Below, one piece after another: positions 8,661-18,169 of a stretch of 64,000 nucleotides of DNA. Source of the stretch: Phycisphaerales bacterium (GTDB lineage: Bacteria > Planctomycetota > Phycisphaerae > Phycisphaerales > UBA1924); NCBI GenBank assembly GCA_020847175.1, contig JADLCM010000002.1:1-64000 (forward strand), read 5' to 3'. The number at the start of each line of letters is the position of its first letter. The stretch's first letter is position 1. A program made the position numbers and the translations under genes. The notes below the pieces were generated by a model. It was given only the letters and a program-made list of their open reading frames with translations, ran no database searches and had not been told where the DNA came from.

Positions 8661-10172
8661 GTGACCATCGTGCAACCCCAACCCGCGCTGCCCGCGCCCG
8701 GCGCCCCGGCGGATGTCCGCGTGCCCGCGCCTGGACCGGCGGGCAACGCCGCGCCGGGCCAGGGTGCGCCCGGGCCGGTGAGAATGCCCGGAGATGAGGC
8801 GATCCCGTCGGACGTGGTGATCGAGTGCCGCGACCTCGGCAAGTGCTACCACATCTACGACAAGCCGTCGCACCGTCTCATGCAGGCGTTCTGGCGCGGG
8901 CGAACCTGGCACCGCGATTTCTGGGCGCTGCGGGGCGTGGACCTCCACGTACGCCGGGGCGAGGCCATCGGCATCGTGGGGCGAAACGGCAGCGGCAAGA
9001 GCACCCTCATGCAGATGCTCGCGGGCGTCCTCTCGCCGACCACCGGCGAAGCGCGCGTGCGAGGGCGCGTCTCGGCCCTTCTCGAACTCGGCTCCGGGTT
9101 CAACCCGGATTTCACCGGGCGCGAGAACACGTACCTGTACGGCAGCATCCTCGGGCTCTCGCGAAGCGCGGTGGACGCCCGCATGGAGGAGATCGAGGAG
9201 TTCGCCGACATCGGCCCCTTCATGGACCAGCCGCTGCGGACCTACTCCAGCGGCATGAAGATGCGCGTCGCCTTCGCGGTGCAGGTGCAGCTCGAACCCG
9301 AGATTCTCATCATCGACGAGGCCCTGAGCGTCGGGGACAATCTCTTCCAGAAGCGCTGCCGCCAGAGGCTGAACACGCTGCGCGACAAGGGCGTGACCCT
9401 GCTCTTCGTGAGCCACCAGGACGAGCTCGTGCGCACGCTCACCACGCGCTGCCTGCTCCTGCACCAGGGGCGCGCCCGCGCCGTCGGCCCTCCCGCCGAC
9501 GTGCTGCTCGAATACCGGCGTCTGCTGCACGATGAAGAAAAGCGTTGGGGTGCGAACCGGGCGGCGGAGTTCCAGGCGCGGGCCGACCGTGTGCCGGGAG
9601 CATCCGCGGGCGCGCCCGCCGGGGGTGCCGGCGCCCCCGCCGCTGCGGCCCCGGACGCCAAGAGTTTCGGCGACCGCGAGGCGTGGATTGAGCGCGTCGA
9701 GATCTGCGACGAGGCGGGCAAACGGGCCGGGCACTTCTTGGTGGGCGAGGCGATGCGCCTTCGGGTCCGGGCCCGCGTGAACCCCGGGCACCACGGCGCG
9801 ATGACCAACCTCAACATCGCGCTGCGTCTGCGCAACAAGGAAGGCGTCAAGGTCTACTCGTGGGGCACGCTCAACCAGGACATCGCGATCTGGGCGGGTC
9901 GGCGAGCGGGTGATGTGCTCTGGGAGCGCACCTTCGCACCCGGCGAAGCGATTGACGTGGAGTTCGCCTGCGACTGCCGGGTTGGGCCGGGGTTCTACGA
10001 AGTGCAGGCGATGGTCGCGCACGAGCGCGATCGGTTCTACGGCGACGAGCACATCCTGCACTGGCGCGACGAGGCGGCATTCTTCACGGTGAACTCACCC
10101 AAGGATGAGTACTATTTCGGGGGCGTCGTCGATCTCCAGATGCGCGCCGCGATCGGCGGGGGCGCACCATGA
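8661..10172 (+). CDS. wzt: Polysaccharide ABC transporter ATPase with C-terminal carbohydrate-recognition domain (Wzt-like)
   Basis: A 503-residue protein. A Pro/Ala/Gly-rich leader of about 45 residues precedes the ATPase, which has Walker [10 protein letters not shown] (about 107-115), signature Y-S-S-G-M-K-M-R starting at 195 and Walker [10 protein letters not shown] near 214. After another Ala/Gly-rich linker, residues 335-500 match the Wzt C-terminal beta-sandwich (I-E-R-V-E-I-C-D-E ... F-T-V). In E. coli O8/O9a that domain recognises the capped non-reducing end of the polymer. Its presence implies that the glycan is chain-terminated before export. The start GTG at 8661 follows a weak Shine-Dalgarno. 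The stop overlaps the next start as ATGA. Confidence 0.9.
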   Translation: MTIVQPQPALPAPGAPADVRVPAPGPAGNAAPGQGAPGPVRMPGDEAIPSDVVIECRDLGKCYHIYDKPSHRLMQAFWRGRTWHRDFWALRGVDLHVRRGEAIGIVGRNGSGKSTLMQMLAGVLSPTTGEARVRGRVSALLELGSGFNPDFTGRENTYLYGSILGLSRSAVDARMEEIEEFADIGPFMDQPLRTYSSGMKMRVAFAVQVQLEPEILIIDEALSVGDNLFQKRCRQRLNTLRDKGVTLLFVSHQDELVRTLTTRCLLLHQGRARAVGPPADVLLEYRRLLHDEEKRWGANRAAEFQARADRVPGASAGAPAGGAGAPAAAAPDAKSFGDREAWIERVEICDEAGKRAGHFLVGEAMRLRVRARVNPGHHGAMTNLNIALRLRNKEGVKVYSWGTLNQDIAIWAGRRAGDVLWERTFAPGEAIDVEFACDCRVGPGFYEVQAMVAHERDRFYGDEHILHWRDEAAFFTVNSPKDEYYFGGVVDLQMRAAIGGGAP

Positions 10173-13100
10173 CCCGGGCCCTGCCTTCCATCGACGCCTC
10201 CCGCCCCGTGGACTACGGCTCGCTCTACGCCGACTACTGGGCCCGCCCCGACCGCTGGGGCAAGCACTCCTTCGCCGACCCGGAGCCCCTGGCCGAGCAG
10301 ATTCTCACCACCTGCGGCGGGGGGCGCATCCTCGATGTCGGCTGCGGCATGGGGCTCCTGGCCCGCACGCTTCTGCGCAAGGGTGTGGACGCCCGGGGTG
10401 TCGATGTGGCTCCCGCGCCCGTCGAAGAGGCCAACCGCCTCGCCCCGGGCCGGTTCCAGGTCGCCAGCATCCTCGACCTTCCCTTCGACGACGGGTCATT
10501 TGACACCGTCGTCTCCACAGACTGCCTCGAACACATCCGCGAAGAGGATGTCCCGCGCGCGCTCGCCGAACTGGCCCGGGTCACGCGGCACGGTGCGTTC
10601 GTCCGCCTCGCCGTGACGCCCGACCGCGATCGCACCTGGCACCTGACCATCCGCGACCGGGCATGGTGGGAGGGGGCATTCTTCCGGGCCGGGTTCGCGC
10701 GGCACCCGCTCGGGGCCAAGGTCGTGCCTTTCGAGGCGCTCGACGATGAAGGCTGGCAGGTCACGCTCGTCCTGCTGAAGCACACCGGAGCGCCCGGCGC
10801 CGACTATCTCACCTCGCCCGGTCGCGAGGCCGACGCCGCGTTCGCCCGCGCCGCCCGGGCCGCAACGTTTATCCGCCCCGGCGATGTGGTGCTCGACGCG
10901 GCGCCTGGCGCGGGGGCGGGGCCGATTGTCGCGGCACTGTCGACCAGCGCGGAGCGGGTCATCGCGCACGCCGGGGCCGCCGCCGAAGCCTGCGAGGAGC
11001 GCGCCGCGCGGTACGCGCTCCCCATCGAATGGCGTTCGACGCCGGGCTCACCGGCGGAGTTTGACCTGTCGGGCGTCGGTCCCTCGTCGGTCGGGTGCCT
11101 GCTCGCGCTGGAGGGTCTCGACGCCATTCGAGACCCGCGGCGTGCCGCTGATGAGATCCTGCGTGTCCTGGTGCCGGGCGGACGGGCCATTCTCGCGGCG
11201 CCCGCCGGAGAGAGCGACCGCTGGCGCGAAGCCTTGGACGGATTGATCGAGGAGCGCCGCTTCGCGCAGTCGCTCGGGGCAGAAGCCCCGAACCCACGCG
11301 CAAGAGCCTTGAAGCCGCTGGAGGCAGGCGCACCCGCCGAAGGTGACTGGTGGCTCGCGGTGCTCTGCCGCGACGTGGTGGGGGCTTCGCGCGAGGGGTA
11401 CGTCGAACGGAGCTTCCCTGACTATTCCTCCAACCCCGCGTTTCACGTCGGGAACTACGCCCGCGACCACGACAACCCCTGGTTGCTGCGCGCCATGATC
11501 TCGATGGGCATGCGCAGCCCGAATCGGTCGCTCATCGCCCACACGGCGCGGCGCGTGCTCGATCATGCTCGGTCCGGGTCTCCCGATGAGGGCGCGGCGC
11601 TCTGCGTGCTTGCCTATCGCCTGCTGGAGCGGGACGCGATGGACCCCGCCGAGGCCGAGCCGATGCTCGCGCGCCTCGATCGGTTCGTGGCGGAGTGCGA
11701 CCCGTCGCCGCATGGGCGTCGCTGGCGCATCAGCAACCAGTACGCCCGCGCGAGCCTGCTGATGGCCCTGGGGCGCGCCCCGGAGGCACGCGAGGCCTTT
11801 GACGCCTGCGCCGGGATGGACGTGCTGGAGTTCAGCCCGCTCCTGGCCAGCAAGACCATCGACGCCCGCTTCCTCTCCGGGCTCATCAGCGCGGCGGGGG
11901 GCGACCACGCCCGGGCCCGCGAGGCGTGGCGTCTGGGGCTCGAAGAACTGCGGCGCGTGCTCGCCGGAGACTGGACCAACATCTGGGGCTCCCCGGCCCG
12001 GCCCATGCCCTTCGGCCTGCCCGACGTGGGCCTGATGGTCGATGTGGCCAGCCGCTGCGCGTTCGGCCTCCTCTGGCTCGACGAGTGGCATCGGCGCCCC
12101 GGCCTTGCCTGGAGCTGGACGCTCAAGCAGACCGTGGGCGACTATCGACGCTGGATCGCACGCCTCGAAGAGACCCGCGACTGGCTCGACCGCGAGCGAG
12201 GCAGGTTCCGGCGCCTCGCCCACGAACGCGAGGCGGCGGGAGAGACCCTGCGGGCCCGGCTTGAACAGTCACATCAGAGCGCCCAGGCCCAGCGCGCCGA
12301 TTTCGAGGCTCGCGCGGCGGCCCTCCGCGAGAAACTCGAAGCCTCCTTTGCCGCCCGCAAGGAGCTGGATCAGGCGCTCAGGGACGCTCAAGAAGCCCAA
12401 CGCCGACGGACCACGGAGTCTCAAGAGTCGCGGGCCGCCCTGGAAGCCCGCATCACCGAACTCCGCGATCGGCTTGACGTTTCGTTCGAGGCGCGCAAGG
12501 CCGGAGACGCCCTGCTCGACGAGTCGCGCACAAACGCGGCGCGGCTCCGCGAGGCGCTCCAGGCCCAGCGCGAGGCCGCGGCTCACCAGGCCGAGTCGGT
12601 TCGCGAGGCATTCGCCCGCCAGGCCGAGTCCACCCGTGAAGCATCCGCCCGCCAGGTCGAGTCCGCCCGCGAGGCGGCGCGTCAGGCGCTGGCCCGGCGC
12701 GACGAGCTCCGGGGAATGCTCGACGCCAGCGCTGAACGGCGGGCGAGGGCGGAGGCCCGCGCAGCGGCGCTCGTGCAGACGATTGAAGAGTTGCGAGCGC
12801 ACATCGCCGAGCTGGTCAGGGCGCGGGAATGGCAGGCGGGCCAGGCCCGGGAACGCGCGGCGGCGATGGAGGCTGCCCAGGGCCGCCTCGCCGAAGCACG
12901 CGCGCGCGAAGCAGAGCTCCGCGCGTGGGCGACCAAGCAGCATGCCACGATCGCGGCGCAGGTCGAGCGGCGCCAAGGCCTCGAAACCCGGATCGCAGCC
13001 CTCGTCCGGGCACTGGACGCCGCCCGCGAAGCGCACGCGGAGTCGGAGCGCCGCGGCGAGACAGCCCGGGCCCGAATGGAAAGAGACCTTGGCACGCTGC

Positions 13101-13336
13101 GGCAGTGGGCCGCCGATCTGCTCCGCGCCAAGGAGAGTCTGGCCCGGCAGGTTGAACGTCAGCAGGCGCGCCTGGCGCAGCAGGCCGCTACCATCGCCGA
13201 GGAGCGGGCCCGCGCAAAGAATCTGGAGGCCGAAGTAGTCCGGCTGCGGGCCGAGGCGCCTGCTCCGAAACCATCCCGGACCCGGCGCTCGCGTGCCTCC
13301 CGGGGTGCACCACCAGAGGGGAATACCGGTCGATGA
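10169..13336 (+). CDS. Giant methyltransferase with long coiled coil; possible WbdD-like glycan chain terminator
   Basis: A 1055-residue protein. Residues 1-205 are a class I SAM methyltransferase with L-D-V-G-C-G-M-G at 55-62 and a D-T-V-V-S-T-D-C-L-E-H motif. Residues about 235-420 look like a second, degenerate methyltransferase fold (V-V-L-D-A-A-P-G-A-G-A-G-P at 240-252). Residues about 430-660 are alpha-helical and TPR-like. From about 662 to 1030 the sequence is an almost unbroken Arg/Glu/Ala/Gln-rich coiled coil. No signal peptide or membrane helix is seen. Start and stop overlap both neighbours as ATGA, so it belongs with the exporter and the glycosyltransferase. By analogy with E. 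coli WbdD (methyltransferase/kinase plus coiled coil) it may cap the polymer and set its length. The methyltransferase domain is sure; the ruler role is inference. Confidence 0.7.
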   Translation: MTRALPSIDASRPVDYGSLYADYWARPDRWGKHSFADPEPLAEQILTTCGGGRILDVGCGMGLLARTLLRKGVDARGVDVAPAPVEEANRLAPGRFQVASILDLPFDDGSFDTVVSTDCLEHIREEDVPRALAELARVTRHGAFVRLAVTPDRDRTWHLTIRDRAWWEGAFFRAGFARHPLGAKVVPFEALDDEGWQVTLVLLKHTGAPGADYLTSPGREADAAFARAARAATFIRPGDVVLDAAPGAGAGPIVAALSTSAERVIAHAGAAAEACEERAARYALPIEWRSTPGSPAEFDLSGVGPSSVGCLLALEGLDAIRDPRRAADEILRVLVPGGRAILAAPAGESDRWREALDGLIEERRFAQSLGAEAPNPRARALKPLEAGAPAEGDWWLAVLCRDVVGASREGYVERSFPDYSSNPAFHVGNYARDHDNPWLLRAMISMGMRSPNRSLIAHTARRVLDHARSGSPDEGAALCVLAYRLLERDAMDPAEAEPMLARLDRFVAECDPSPHGRRWRISNQYARASLLMALGRAPEAREAFDACAGMDVLEFSPLLASKTIDARFLSGLISAAGGDHARAREAWRLGLEELRRVLAGDWTNIWGSPARPMPFGLPDVGLMVDVASRCAFGLLWLDEWHRRPGLAWSWTLKQTVGDYRRWIARLEETRDWLDRERGRFRRLAHEREAAGETLRARLEQSHQSAQAQRADFEARAAALREKLEASFAARKELDQALRDAQEAQRRRTTESQESRAALEARITELRDRLDVSFEARKAGDALLDESRTNAARLREALQAQREAAAHQAESVREAFARQAESTREASARQVESAREAARQALARRDELRGMLDASAERRARAEARAAALVQTIEELRAHIAELVRAREWQAGQARERAAAMEAAQGRLAEARAREAELRAWATKQHATIAAQVERRQGLETRIAALVRALDAAREAHAESERRGETARARMERDLGTLRQWAADLLRAKESLARQVERQQARLAQQAATIAEERARAKNLEAEVVRLRAEAPAPKPSRTRRSRASRGAPPEGNTGR

Positions 13337-16221
13337 GCGATCCGCGGAAGCCAGACTTCGACTCGCCCCCTGGCGCGCCGGGACGCCCCCGCTTCGGCTA
13401 TGCGCCCCGCGCCGGGCAGGGGCCTTCCTCCGGTGAACTCCCTCCCGAAGTCAGCATCGTCACGCCTTTTCACGACGACCTTGAGGAGTTCTTCGAGACC
13501 GAGGCGTGCGTGCTCGGGCAGTCGCTCCAGTCATTCGAGTGGATCATCGTCAACGACGCCTCGACGAATCCGCGATCGCTCGAGATTCTGGACCAGTTCC
13601 GTGGAGGCCGGCGCGATCCGCGGTTCCGGGTCGTCGATCAATCCGCGAACGCGGGCCCCGGGGCCGCCCGAAACCGGGGCGTGCGCGAGGCCCGGGCCGA
13701 GTTCATCTTCCAGCTCGACTCCGACGACCTCATCGAGCCCACGACGCTGGAGAAGTGCCTGATCTTCCTGCGGACGCATCCGCGAAGCGCGTTCGTCAAG
13801 GGGTACAGCGTCGCCTTCGGCGCCAAGCGGCACTCCTACGAGAAGGGGTTTCATTGCCGGGCCGAGTTCCTCACGCGCAACTGCGCGACCATCACCACGA
13901 TGATCCGGCGCGAGGCGTTCCTGGCCATCGGCGGCTTTGACGAGTCCATCCGCGCGGGCATGGAGGACTGGGATCTCTGGCTCCGCTTCGCCGACGCCGG
14001 GTTCTGGGGCGAGACGATTCCCGAATACTTCGACTGGTACCGTCGCCGCGCCTCGCACGCCGACCAGTGGCAGGACTGGGACGATGGCCAGCGCCAGGCG
14101 CAGTTCGCGGCCCGCATCGCGGCGAGATACGCCGGGCTGCGCGCCAAGGGGTTCCCCCGAACGCGAGAGACGGTCACCCGTCCCTGCCAGCCCGTGCGCC
14201 GCGATGTCCCGTGGCGCAACCCGCTCGCGAAGTCCGGACGCCGGGTGCTCATGATCCTGCCTTGGATGCGCATGGGAGGCGCGGACAAGTTCAATCTCGA
14301 TCTCGTCGGTCAGCTCCGCGCCCGCGGATGGGGCGTGACCATCGCGGCGACGACCGGCACCCAGAACTCGTGGATCCAGCGTTTCGCGGCGCTGACGCCG
14401 GACATCTTCGTGCTGCCCGCGCTGGCGAGTGAGCACGATCTGCTTCCCGTCCTGCGCGGGCTGATCGACAGCCGCGACCCGGATGTCGTCATGCTCTCGA
14501 ACTCCGAGGCTGCGTACGCCGAACTGCCGGCCCTTCGCGGTCTCTGCCCGGGGCGCGCGTGGGTGGACTACAACCACATGGAAGAGGAGGACTGGCGCTT
14601 CGGCGGGCACCCCCGCGCGGGCGTCAGCGCTTCGGGCCATCTCGACCTCAGCATCACCGCCTCGGAGCATCTCCGTTCGTGGATGGTCGCCCGAGGTGCA
14701 GACCCGGCTCGCACCGAGGTCTGCACGATCAACGTCGATGCCGACGAGTGGAAGCCCGACCCGGATGCCTGCGCCCGCGTGCGCGAGCGCCTGGGCCTCG
14801 ATTCTGCCGAGCCCGTCATTCTGTACGCCGGGCGCCTCTGCGCCCAGAAGCAGCCCGAGGTCTTCGCCCGCACCATGGGCCTTCTCGCCGGCGCCGGCGA
14901 GCGCTTCACGGCGCTGGTCGCCGGTGACGGCGAAGATCGCCCCCTGCTGGAACGCCGCCTTCGCGAGGTGGGCGCTGCCGGGAAGGTCCGCATGCTCGGC
15001 GAGTGTTCCGGCGAGCAGATGCGCGAACTGATGGCCGCCTCCGACATCTTCTTTCTCCCCTCGCGCTGGGAAGGCATCGCCCTGGTTCTTTACGAGGCGA
15101 TGAGCGCGGGGGCCGTCGTCGTGGGCGCTGACGTGGGCGGACAGAAGGAACTTGTCACGCCGGATTGCGGCGTTCTCCTCCCCAAGGCCGCACCGGGACG
15201 CGAAGCCGAGGATGAACCCCCTGCGTACGCCCGAGCGCTCGCGGCGCTCCTCCGGGCCCCCAAGATGCGTCTGGCGATGCGGGCGGCGGCCCGCACCCGC
15301 GTCGAGTCCCACTTCAGGCTCTCGGCGATGGGCGACCGGATGGATGCCCTGCTTCAACGCGCGGTCGAGTTGAACCGCACCGACCCTCGGGCCCGGGTGG
15401 ACGCCCTTCTCGCCTTTGACTTCGCCGATCGCTCCGCCGAAGCGCGGCGTCTCGCCCGCGCCGCGGACCGTCTCTGGCAGGAGAACAAGCGCCTTCGCCA
15501 GCTTGCTGCGCCGCCGACCGGCCCGGTTATTGCGGAGCCCAAGCCGGGTGGCGCGCTCCATGGTTCAACGCTGCCGCACCAGCGGGCGCCCAGGCCCGCC
15601 GCCTCGGGCGGACGCAGCGTTGCGGCTGACAGCCCCGCCCACGAGGGGTCGGCACACAACGGGGTCCACGCGGCGCGGCACGGGACCCCCGGCCCGCAGG
15701 CGGTCGGCGTGAACGGAGTTCATCACACCAATGGCGCGGCGGGCGCCGCGGCGCGCAGGCCGCCCGCGTTGGGCGCGACAAGCTCGGGTGCGGGGGGGCA
15801 TGCCCGCGGCGCGAGCCGCGGGGAACCAAGGCGGCGCCGACTTGACACCCAAACCGTCAAGCCCAAGGAGATCGCCTCCGTCGATCCAGACCACGGCGCG
15901 CGCCTGCATCTTGCAGCCATCGAGTCTTCCCGCGCTTGGCGACTGGTGCAGCGCCTGAAGCACAACCCGGCGTATGGGCTTGTCGCGCGGCTCCGCTGGG
16001 GGCCGGGGTGGCGCACCAGGGCCAAGTCCGGAACGCCGTCCCAGCGGTTGAGGCGCATTCTCAACTCCCGCTCGTACCGGCTCATCGCGTGGGTGAAGCG
16101 GAGGAGGCTCTATCGTCTGGTCCGCCCCGGCGATAGACACTCACGTCGAATTGTCGAGGTCAAGGTCAGCCCGACCCCCCCGATCGCGGTGTCCGCGCGG
16201 AGTGAGCAGGTCTCATCGTAG
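13333..16221 (+). CDS. Bifunctional glycosyltransferase, GT2 plus GT4 domains
   Basis: A 962-residue protein. Residues about 38-280 form a GT2 (GT-A) domain with V-S-I-V-T-P-F-H, V-N-D-A-S-T-N and the metal-binding D-S-D-D at 129-132, followed by E-D-W-D-L-W-L-R. Residues about 300-690 form a GT4 (GT-B) domain with M-G-G-A-D-K-F-N near 312, Y-A-G-R-L-C-A-Q-K-Q-P and P-S-R-W-E-G-I-A-L-V-L-Y-E-A-M near 575-590. A low-complexity Gly/His/Pro/Ala-rich linker of about 100 residues follows, then a basic helical tail containing two similar S-R-A-W-R-L-V / S-R-S-Y-R-L-I segments. No membrane helix is predicted. Two active sites in one chain suggest polymerisation of a two-sugar repeat or stepwise addition. 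It is the last gene of the glycan cassette. Confidence 0.85.
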   Translation: MSDPRKPDFDSPPGAPGRPRFGYAPRAGQGPSSGELPPEVSIVTPFHDDLEEFFETEACVLGQSLQSFEWIIVNDASTNPRSLEILDQFRGGRRDPRFRVVDQSANAGPGAARNRGVREARAEFIFQLDSDDLIEPTTLEKCLIFLRTHPRSAFVKGYSVAFGAKRHSYEKGFHCRAEFLTRNCATITTMIRREAFLAIGGFDESIRAGMEDWDLWLRFADAGFWGETIPEYFDWYRRRASHADQWQDWDDGQRQAQFAARIAARYAGLRAKGFPRTRETVTRPCQPVRRDVPWRNPLAKSGRRVLMILPWMRMGGADKFNLDLVGQLRARGWGVTIAATTGTQNSWIQRFAALTPDIFVLPALASEHDLLPVLRGLIDSRDPDVVMLSNSEAAYAELPALRGLCPGRAWVDYNHMEEEDWRFGGHPRAGVSASGHLDLSITASEHLRSWMVARGADPARTEVCTINVDADEWKPDPDACARVRERLGLDSAEPVILYAGRLCAQKQPEVFARTMGLLAGAGERFTALVAGDGEDRPLLERRLREVGAAGKVRMLGECSGEQMRELMAASDIFFLPSRWEGIALVLYEAMSAGAVVVGADVGGQKELVTPDCGVLLPKAAPGREAEDEPPAYARALAALLRAPKMRLAMRAAARTRVESHFRLSAMGDRMDALLQRAVELNRTDPRARVDALLAFDFADRSAEARRLARAADRLWQENKRLRQLAAPPTGPVIAEPKPGGALHGSTLPHQRAPRPAASGGRSVAADSPAHEGSAHNGVHAARHGTPGPQAVGVNGVHHTNGAAGAAARRPPALGATSSGAGGHARGASRGEPRRRRLDTQTVKPKEIASVDPDHGARLHLAAIESSRAWRLVQRLKHNPAYGLVARLRWGPGWRTRAKSGTPSQRLRRILNSRSYRLIAWVKRRRLYRLVRPGDRHSRRIVEVKVSPTPPIAVSARSEQVSS

Positions 16222-16390
16222 AGACGTGATCGAAAGAGCCCCGAACCCGGGGGACTCGGCGTGCGGCCCGTGTCCGTACCCGATGCGTGTCTCGTTCGGA
16301 TGCGGTCTGTCGCCCGGCGCGCGGGTGCAATACAGTCGCTCCGTACGCGATTATCAGGAGGTCCGGGCGCTCGCGCCCCAGGAGGTTTCC
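16222..16390 (+). promoter_or_regulatory. Probable promoter region of the serine hydrolase gene
   Basis: This 169-bp gap separates the glycan cassette from the next gene. It contains GCAATACAGT near 16327 with a TACAGT hexamer that could serve as a -10, but no convincing -35. AGGAGG (16380-16385) five bases before the ATG at 16391 is a strong ribosome-binding site. Confidence 0.25.
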
Positions 16391-17857
16391 ATGAAGCCCG
16401 CGTCTGTGATCGCCGCCTTCGGCCTCGCCGTGTCGATCGGGTCGCCTCTGCTTGCGCAGGGGACCGCGCCCGCGCCGGCGCAGCAGGCGGCGGGCGAGCC
16501 GCTCGATGCAGCCCACCGGTTCATCGAGGCCGAGATTCGGGCCAAGCGAATCGTGGGGGCGGTGGTCTTCGCCCAGTCGCGCGACGAATCGGCCTGGACG
16601 AGCCTCGCGCTCGGTCTCGCGCAGCAGGGCACCGGGGCCGGCGCCGTGCCGATGCGCACCGACCACCTCTTCCATATCGCCTCCATGACCAAGCCCGTGA
16701 CGGCCACGGTAGTGATGATCTTGGTGGAGCGAGGCACGCTCGACCTCGATACCCCGGTCTCGGCCTACCTCGACGAGTTCAAGGACGCGAAGCTGCCGGA
16801 CGGCACGCCGTGCGAAGCCCCGACGCTGCGCCAGTTGCTCTCGCACACGGGCGGGGCCCCGGGCAACAACGACCGCAACTCGCTCTTCCGTGAAGACACG
16901 ATGGACCGGAACGCGAGCTTGGAGGCGAACATCGAGGCCCTCGCGTCCAAGGGGCTCTCCGCGGCGCCGGGCACCAAGTACGCCTACTCGGGCCTCGGAT
17001 TCTCGATCGCGGCGCGGGTCGCGGAGAAGGCCTCGGGCAAGGAGTTCGAGTCCCTGTGCCGCGAGCTGCTCTTCGCCCCCCTGGGGATGGACCACACAGC
17101 CTTCCGGCCATCGAGCGACGCGTTCAGCGCCAAGGCGAAGGGCTATCGCAAGACCGCGCAGAACGAGTGGCGCGAGCTGATCGAGGTGAAGCCTCCGGCC
17201 CCCGGGGCATACATCAACGCTGGCGGCGGGCTGTATTCAACGGGCGAGGACATGCTCAAGTTCTTCCGCCTGCACGCCCTCGGCGGCGAGGTCGATGGCA
17301 AGCGGCTGCTGAGCGAGAGTTCCATCAAGGCGATGCATACGCGACAGAGCGATTTCGCGACGTACGGTCTGGGCTTCCAGCTCGCACCCGACACCGAGAC
17401 GGGGGCCGTCTCGCGCTTCGTGCATCACGGCGGCGCGCTGGGCACCCTCGCCATCGTGGACTCCGAGACCGGGCTCGCCGGCATCGTGCTTACGCAGACT
17501 CCCGCGGCGCAATCGCGGGCCTTTCTGCGCGCCGTGCAGGAGCGCATCTTCGCGGGCTACGGCGTGACCCTGCCCAGCGAAGAAGAAACTGAGGGCGTGG
17601 TGGAAGGAGCCGCCGACCCGCGCATGGTTGTGCAGGGCGACCTCTCCGGCCAGGGCAAGGGCCTTGCAGAGGCGCTTCGGCAGATGGACAAGGATGCCGA
17701 CGGCCGGGTGTCGAGATCGGAATGGACCCGGCGACCGGAAGCCTTCGACCTGATCGACGGGGACAAGGATGGCTTCCTGACCGGCGAAGAAGTGAAGGCC
17801 ATGGCGGAGCGGCTCGGCGGCGGACGCCCCAACCGGCGCCCACCCGGGGGCGGATAA
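16391..17857 (+). CDS. Secreted serine hydrolase (beta-lactamase/class C family) with C-terminal EF-hand pair
   Basis: A 488-residue protein. An N-terminal signal peptide ends near A22-Q23. The beta-lactamase/D-Ala-D-Ala carboxypeptidase-like domain has the nucleophile motif SMTK at 98-101, Y-S-G at 199-201 (the YxN position, with Gly replacing Asn) and H-H-G-G in place of KTG. This pattern is common in family S12 esterases and peptidases of unknown substrate. The C-terminus carries two calcium-binding EF-hand loops, D-K-D-A-D-G-R-V-S at 433 and D-G-D-K-D-G-F-L-T at 456, then a Gly/Pro/Arg tail. It probably acts in the periplasm or at the cell surface, with calcium affecting stability or attachment. 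The ATG at 16391 is preferred over longer frames because of AGGAGG upstream and the signal peptide after it. Confidence 0.85.
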   Translation: MKPASVIAAFGLAVSIGSPLLAQGTAPAPAQQAAGEPLDAAHRFIEAEIRAKRIVGAVVFAQSRDESAWTSLALGLAQQGTGAGAVPMRTDHLFHIASMTKPVTATVVMILVERGTLDLDTPVSAYLDEFKDAKLPDGTPCEAPTLRQLLSHTGGAPGNNDRNSLFREDTMDRNASLEANIEALASKGLSAAPGTKYAYSGLGFSIAARVAEKASGKEFESLCRELLFAPLGMDHTAFRPSSDAFSAKAKGYRKTAQNEWRELIEVKPPAPGAYINAGGGLYSTGEDMLKFFRLHALGGEVDGKRLLSESSIKAMHTRQSDFATYGLGFQLAPDTETGAVSRFVHHGGALGTLAIVDSETGLAGIVLTQTPAAQSRAFLRAVQERIFAGYGVTLPSEEETEGVVEGAADPRMVVQGDLSGQGKGLAEALRQMDKDADGRVSRSEWTRRPEAFDLIDGDKDGFLTGEEVKAMAERLGGGRPNRRPPGGG

Positions 17858-18169
17858 GCACCCAGTCCGAAAGGTGACGCTCGGCCGCCTGCATCTGCCG
17901 CCCACGGCGCGCAGGAGTTCGGGCGTTGACTCCCATCGAGTTCGCCGCCCCTGCGCCGGTGCTTCGGCGCAGGGGCCGGGTTCAACGCCCGGAGACAGTG
18001 CGGGCCCGGCCGTATGCCGCGTGAGCGGCGCGGGGCAGTCGGGCGCATCGCCGCGCCCGGCGAACTCCTGAACGTGCCCACCTTCGGTGGCCGTGGTGAA
18101 TGTCTCACCATCGGCCCGGCACGAGCGGTCGCGTGATGGGCAACGACGACATTGCTCAGGCCGCCACGG
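17858..18169. other. 312-bp intergenic stretch with a strong hairpin
   Basis: No gene is supported here. It separates two convergent genes and contains the perfect hairpin at 17948-17975 and a smaller CCACC-TTC-GGTGG hairpin near 18078-18090. Both could end transcription from either side. Confidence 0.5.
17948..17975. terminator. GC-rich hairpin between convergent genes
   Basis: CCCCTGCGCC (17948-17957) pairs perfectly with GGCGCAGGGG (17966-17975) around an 8-base loop. There is no run of T on either side, so it is a strong RNA hairpin but not a textbook intrinsic terminator. Its position 90 bp after the serine hydrolase and between convergent genes supports a terminator or mRNA-stabilising role. 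Confidence 0.45.

Noticed and set aside
6566-8842. Upstream continuation of the pntA frame as one 1279-residue protein
   Set aside because: It runs antisense over the sulfotransferase and ABC permease genes, is rich in Arg/His/Pro, has no family features and lies before a perfect PntA start (M-R-I-G-I-P-R-E). High GC leaves such frames open by chance.
13531-15561. A 676-codon minus-strand frame
   Set aside because: Antisense to the GT2-GT4 gene with clear catalytic motifs.
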